From NCBI GenBank assembly GCA_963743035.1, contig CAVUOB010000001.1:62001-126000 (forward strand): a stretch of DNA of 64,000 bases. Reading direction: 5' to 3'. The first letter of the stretch is position 1, and each line of letters starts with the position of its first letter. Source of the DNA: PALSA-911 sp963743035 (GTDB lineage Bacteria; Pseudomonadota; Alphaproteobacteria; Acetobacterales; Acetobacteraceae). Both the position numbers and the translations under genes were made by a program. The notes beneath the pieces are model-generated. The model had not been told where the DNA came from. It did not search any database and worked only from the letters and a program-made list of their open reading frames with translations. Of the stretch, positions 60,606-64,000 are shown in pieces.

Positions 60606-62033
60606 CTATACCGTGAGATGGGAGACGTTCTTGGTCACGGTATAGCATTGCAGCCCCTCGACGCCGCCTTCGCGTCCGAAGCCGCTGTCCTTGACGCCGC
60701 CGAACGGCGTTTCGGCGCTGGATGCCACGAAGTGGTTGATCGACAGATTGCCCACCTCCACCCCTTCGGCCAGCCGGTATGCATTGCTGGCGGAGTTGGT
60801 AAACGCGTAGGCCGCCAAGCCATAGGGCACGGAGTTCGCCTTTTCGATGGCCTCGTCGATATTGCGCACACGGCTGAGCAGGGCCAACGGGCCGAACGGC
60901 TCTTCCCGCATCGCCCTGGCGTCGTCCGGCACATCGGCCAGCACGGTGAGCGGGAAATAATATCCGCTATTGCCGATGCGGCTGCCGCCGGTGACCACGC
61001 GGGCGCCCTTGGCGCGCGCATCGGCGACCAGTGTTTCCATCGCGGCAAGCCGCCGGTCATTGGCAAGCGGGCCCATCTGGTTGGCTGGATCCATGCCATT
61101 GCCGACCTTGATGGAGGCCGCTTTTTCGGCGAAGGCATCGGTGAACCGGTCATAGACCGCGTCTTCCACGAAGAAACGCGTCGGCGACACGCAAACCTGT
61201 CCGGCATTGCGGGACTTGCCGAGCGCCGACGCCGCGCCGGCCCCCGCCGGATCGAAATCCTCGCACACGATCACCGGCGAATGCCCGCCCAGTTCCATGA
61301 TCACCGGCTTCATATGGGCCCCGGCCATGGCCGACAGATGCTTGCCGACCGGAACGGAGCCGGTGAACGTCACCAGGCGCACGGCCGGCTGCGGGATCAG
61401 ATACTGGGAGATTTCGGCCGGGTTGCCGAATACCAGGTTCAGCACGCCCGGCGGCAGGCCGGCGTCGGCGAAGGCCTGCACCAGTTGCACCGCGCCGGCG
61501 GGCGTTTCCTCCGACGCCTTCAGGATGATCGAGCAACCCGCCGACAATGCGCCGCCCACCTTGCGGGCCGGCGAGCTCATTGGAAAATTCCAGGGCGAGA
61601 AGGCGGCGACGACGCCGATCGGCTGGCGCAGGACGGAATGACGCATGCCGTCTTCACCGGGGATGATCCGGCCATAGACGCGGCGGCCTTCCTGCGCGTC
61701 CCACTCGATTATTTCGCAGCCGCGCAGGATCTCCAGCCGTGACTGGGCGATCGGCTTGCCCTGTTCCAGGGTCATGGTGACGGCCATCGGTTCCACGCGT
61801 TCCCGCATGATCCGGGCGGCGTTCAGGATGATTTCTGCACGTTTCGCGGGCGCGGTGCGTGACCAGATCTTGAAGCCTCTCCCGGCCGCTTCCAGCGCGT
61901 CATCCAGATCGGCCTGCGTCGCATGCGGCACGGTTGCGAGAATGGTTTCATCGGCCGGATTGATCACCGGGGAGCCGCTGGCGCTTTTCCACTTGCCGCC
62001 GATGTAAAGCTTCAGATCGGGATAGTTCTGCAT
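60606..62033 (-). CDS. NAD-dependent aldehyde dehydrogenase, succinate-semialdehyde type
   Basis: 475 residues from ATG 62033, preceded by GGAGG; the frame continues upstream but without family similarity. Motifs: NFPMSSPARKVGGALSAGCS, MELGGHSPVIVCEDFD, and Cys in RNAGQVCVSPTRFFV (about 289). ASSAETPFGGVKDSGFGREGG is common in succinate-semialdehyde dehydrogenases. Divergent from the acyl-CoA dehydrogenase gene with about 235 bp between, containing a palindrome at 62110-62123. Confidence 0.88.
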   Translation of the reverse strand: MQNYPDLKLYIGGKWKSASGSPVINPADETILATVPHATQADLDDALEAAGRGFKIWSRTAPAKRAEIILNAARIMRERVEPMAVTMTLEQGKPIAQSRLEILRGCEIIEWDAQEGRRVYGRIIPGEDGMRHSVLRQPIGVVAAFSPWNFPMSSPARKVGGALSAGCSIILKASEETPAGAVQLVQAFADAGLPPGVLNLVFGNPAEISQYLIPQPAVRLVTFTGSVPVGKHLSAMAGAHMKPVIMELGGHSPVIVCEDFDPAGAGAASALGKSRNAGQVCVSPTRFFVEDAVYDRFTDAFAEKAASIKVGNGMDPANQMGPLANDRRLAAMETLVADARAKGARVVTGGSRIGNSGYYFPLTVLADVPDDARAMREEPFGPLALLSRVRNIDEAIEKANSVPYGLAAYAFTNSASNAYRLAEGVEVGNLSINHFVASSAETPFGGVKDSGFGREGGVEGLQCYTVTKNVSHLTV

Positions 62034-62109
62034 GTCTTGCCTCCGGTGTGTCGACGGGCCCGCTATCGGACGGGCTCTTGCTGCGCTGGTGACGGAATGA
62101 AGTGCATCG

Positions 62110-62123
62110 TATCCAAATGGATA
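62110..62123. promoter_or_regulatory. palindromic operator candidate
   Basis: TATCC-AAAT-GGATA, perfect 5-bp inverted repeat with a 4-bp spacer, in the divergent region between the aldehyde dehydrogenase and acyl-CoA dehydrogenase operons. Likely a regulator site; protein unknown. Confidence 0.4.
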
Positions 62124-62268
62124 TAGCGCAGCGGGTCTCCGCCAACAAGGACGGGGCAGCCAATCGCGACCGCGGACCAGCGCTGTCGCTGACGTTGCCA
62201 GCCGGACTGCGGGAGCTTTCCGCGATCGGCGGAGTGGTCCTAGTATTGCGCCCAAAGGGGGACAGTCC

Positions 62269-63399
62269 ATGAAGTTCAGTTTTTCGAGCGAGCAGGAAGA
62301 ATTCCGGTCGAATTTGCGCCGCTTCCTGGCGGAACGCTCGCCGACCAAGGAAGTGCGGCGGCTGATGGAAACCGACAAAGGCTGGGAGCGTGACGGCTGG
62401 CGCGCGCTCAACGCCGAGCTGGGGTTGACCGCGGTGCGCATCCCCGAGGCCTATGGCGGTCATGGCTTCGGCTTTGGCGAGCATGGCATCGTGCTGGAGG
62501 AGATGGGCCGCGCGCTGCTCTGTGCGCCGTATTTCGCCACCACCGTGCTGGCGGCCGGCGCCATACTGAACGCCGGCACCGAGGCGGAGAAACAGGCGCT
62601 GCTGCCGGGCATCGCGTCCGGCGACACGGTGGCGACGCTGGCCTGCGCCGAGGATGGCGGAAGCTGGGACGGCGCCGCCACGACGCTGGCGGCCACACCA
62701 TCGGGCAGCGGCTGGCGGCTGGATGGCCACAAGACCTTCGTGTTGGACGGTCATACCGCCGACCTGATCGTGGTGCTGGCGCGCGCGCCCGGGTCGGCCG
62801 GGGATTCCGGGCTGTCCTTCTTCACCGTCGCGGGCCATGCGGCCGGACTCACCCGGCGCCCGCTCAAGACCATGGACCCGACGCGCAAGCTGGCGCGGCT
62901 GCAATTCGACGGGGTGGAGGCGAGCCTGTTGGGCGAGGCCGGCGCCGCCGCGGGGCCGTTCGCGCGAACGATGATCGAGGCGGCGATCTGCCTGTCCAAC
63001 GAAATGGTCGGCGGCGCCGAGCGGCTGCGCGAGGACGCGCTGGCCTATGCCAAGATGCGCATGCAGTTCGGCCGGCCGATCGCCTCGTTCCAGTCGATGA
63101 AGCACAAGGCTGCGGACATGCTGCTGGAGGTCGAGCTGGCAAAATCGGCGGCCTATTATGCGGCGGCGGCCCTGGACGATGGCGACGCCGATGTCGCGGC
63201 GACCGCCTCGCTTGCCAAGGCCTGCGCCAGCGAGGCGTATCTGCAGACCGCCATCCACGCGATCCAGATCCATGGCGGCATAGGCTTCACCTGGGACAAC
63301 GACACCCATCTCTGGTTCAAGCGCGCCAAGAGCTCCGAGGTGCTGTTCGGGGATGCGAGCCACCACCGGGAACAGATGATGCGGCACTGGGCGGCGTGA
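62269..63399 (+). CDS. acyl-CoA dehydrogenase family protein
   Basis: 376 residues with GGGGGAC upstream of the ATG. Typical: FSFSSEQEEFRSNLRRFLAE, RIPEAYGGHGFGFGEHGIVLEEMGRALL, YAKMRMQFGRPIASFQSMKHKAADMLLEVEL, IQIHGGIGFTWDNDTHLWFKRAK. FAD-dependent. The usual catalytic Glu near the C-terminus is not evident at the standard place, as in several heterodimeric or steroid-type acyl-CoA dehydrogenases. It is followed at once by a second acyl-CoA dehydrogenase, suggesting an alpha/beta pair. Confidence 0.88.
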   Translation: MKFSFSSEQEEFRSNLRRFLAERSPTKEVRRLMETDKGWERDGWRALNAELGLTAVRIPEAYGGHGFGFGEHGIVLEEMGRALLCAPYFATTVLAAGAILNAGTEAEKQALLPGIASGDTVATLACAEDGGSWDGAATTLAATPSGSGWRLDGHKTFVLDGHTADLIVVLARAPGSAGDSGLSFFTVAGHAAGLTRRPLKTMDPTRKLARLQFDGVEASLLGEAGAAAGPFARTMIEAAICLSNEMVGGAERLREDALAYAKMRMQFGRPIASFQSMKHKAADMLLEVELAKSAAYYAAAALDDGDADVAATASLAKACASEAYLQTAIHAIQIHGGIGFTWDNDTHLWFKRAKSSEVLFGDASHHREQMMRHWAA

Positions 63400-63410
63400 G
63401 GGAAAGCGAC

Positions 63411-64000
63411 ATGAGCGAGATCACCGAAGCTTCCGTGCGCGCCGAAGTTCGCGCTTGGCTGGAAGCGAACTGGAACCCCGAGCTGGGTCTGGTTGCATGG
63501 CGCAACCAACTGGCCGATTCCGGCTGGGGCGTGCCGCATTGGCCGAAGGCGTGGTATGGCCGCGACCTCTCGGCCGGTCTCGTGCCCGTGGTCGAGGAGG
63601 AATTCCAGCGCATCGGCGCCATCGGCGTTGCCAAGGCGGGCATCCGCACGCTGGCCGCCGCCACGATCCTTGCGCATGGCACCGACATGCACAAAGAGAA
63701 GTTCCTGCGCCGTATCCTGACCGGCGAGGATACCTGGTGCCAGCTGTTCAGCGAACCCGGCAGCGGCTCGGACGTGGCCGGTGCGGTGACGCGTGCGGAG
63801 TTCCGCGGCAATCAATGGGTGGTCAACGGCCAGAAGGTCTGGACCACCAGCGCGCACCATGCGCATTGGGGCCTGCTGCTGGCGCGCACCGACTGGGACG
63901 AGAGAAAGCACAAGGGCCTGTCCTACTTCATCATCGACATGCACCAGCCCGGCGTGACCGTGCAGCCGCTGAAGCAGATGAACGGGCATGCGTCGTTCAA
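63411..64000 (+). CDS. acyl-CoA dehydrogenase family protein, runs off the window
   Basis: Starts at ATG 63411, 11 bases after the previous gene's stop, and is open to the edge (about 196 residues visible). WCQLFSEPGSGSDVAGAVTRAEFRGNQWVVNGQKVWTTSAHHAHWGLLLARTD is the FAD-binding middle of the family. N-terminus VRAEVRAWLEANW is typical. With the preceding gene it probably forms a two-subunit acyl-CoA dehydrogenase of the type seen in sterol and cyclic-acid degradation. Confidence 0.9.
   Translation, partial: MSEITEASVRAEVRAWLEANWNPELGLVAWRNQLADSGWGVPHWPKAWYGRDLSAGLVPVVEEEFQRIGAIGVAKAGIRTLAAATILAHGTDMHKEKFLRRILTGEDTWCQLFSEPGSGSDVAGAVTRAEFRGNQWVVNGQKVWTTSAHHAHWGLLLARTDWDERKHKGLSYFIIDMHQPGVTVQPLKQMNGHASF

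Noticed and set aside
1..64000. CRISPR arrays
   Set aside because: No regularly spaced direct repeats were seen anywhere in the window.

Overview
High-GC (roughly two thirds G+C by eye) chromosomal segment of an alphaproteobacterium. Family composition (PEP-CTERM phytase-like protein, GlxA regulator, D-tartrate dehydratase, FNR/FixK-type boxes, GGGGGC-TTT-GCCCCC hairpins) suggests Rhodospirillales, perhaps Acetobacteraceae. That placement is inference, because no rRNA or intact tRNA gene lies in the window.

Layout. 0.4-3.2 kb: a secreted phytase-like/PEP-CTERM gene split by an IS4-family insertion with an 11-bp target duplication. 3.3-10 kb: housekeeping and accessory genes (D-threonine-aldolase-like enzyme, MFS exporter, GlxA regulator, ornithine/lysine decarboxylase, BrkB-like membrane protein). 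10.2-32.1 kb: a 21.9-kb minus-strand operon for an extracellular contractile injection system (eCIS, phage-tail-like particle). In transcription order it encodes AAA+ ATPase, sheath, tube, zinc-ribbon baseplate-type protein, DUF4255 cap, CIS tube/LysM hub adaptors, gpD-like hub, gpV spike, PAAR-like tip, gp25, two gpJ-like wedge proteins, a gpI-beta-helix fusion and a DUF6519 beta-helix protein. No tape-measure protein or obvious toxin was recognised, and both the sheath and the ATPase carry a single-base frameshift. 32.2-35 kb: D-tartrate dehydratase and an MFS carrier. 35-42 kb: cytochrome c, L,D-transpeptidase, nitroreductase, FMN monooxygenase, a lone branched-chain-type binding protein, and a lipoprotein/ExeA-like pair. 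42.7-44 kb: a MaoC/CitE pair.

44-56 kb is a second coherent region. It holds PRPP synthetase, an APH-like kinase with a degenerate P-loop domain, a divergent GroEL, a triple-BON protein, and an operon for acetyl-CoA synthetase, PDH E1alpha, E1beta, E2 and an acyl carrier protein, followed by nicotinate phosphoribosyltransferase. Near-perfect TTGAT-N4-(A/G)TCAA boxes precede nearly every transcription unit, with two more between the cytochrome c and L,D-transpeptidase genes at 35.5 kb. The simplest reading is an FNR/FixK-controlled low-oxygen module linking NAD salvage, PRPP and acetyl-CoA supply with protein and envelope maintenance.

56.4-64 kb: alpha/beta hydrolase, MarR regulator, SDR, two aldehyde dehydrogenases and two acyl-CoA dehydrogenases (the last runs off the window), a catabolic neighbourhood.

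Four probable single-base indels (IS transposase, sheath, AAA+ ATPase, ADH remnant) were found. They may be true decay or sequence errors.
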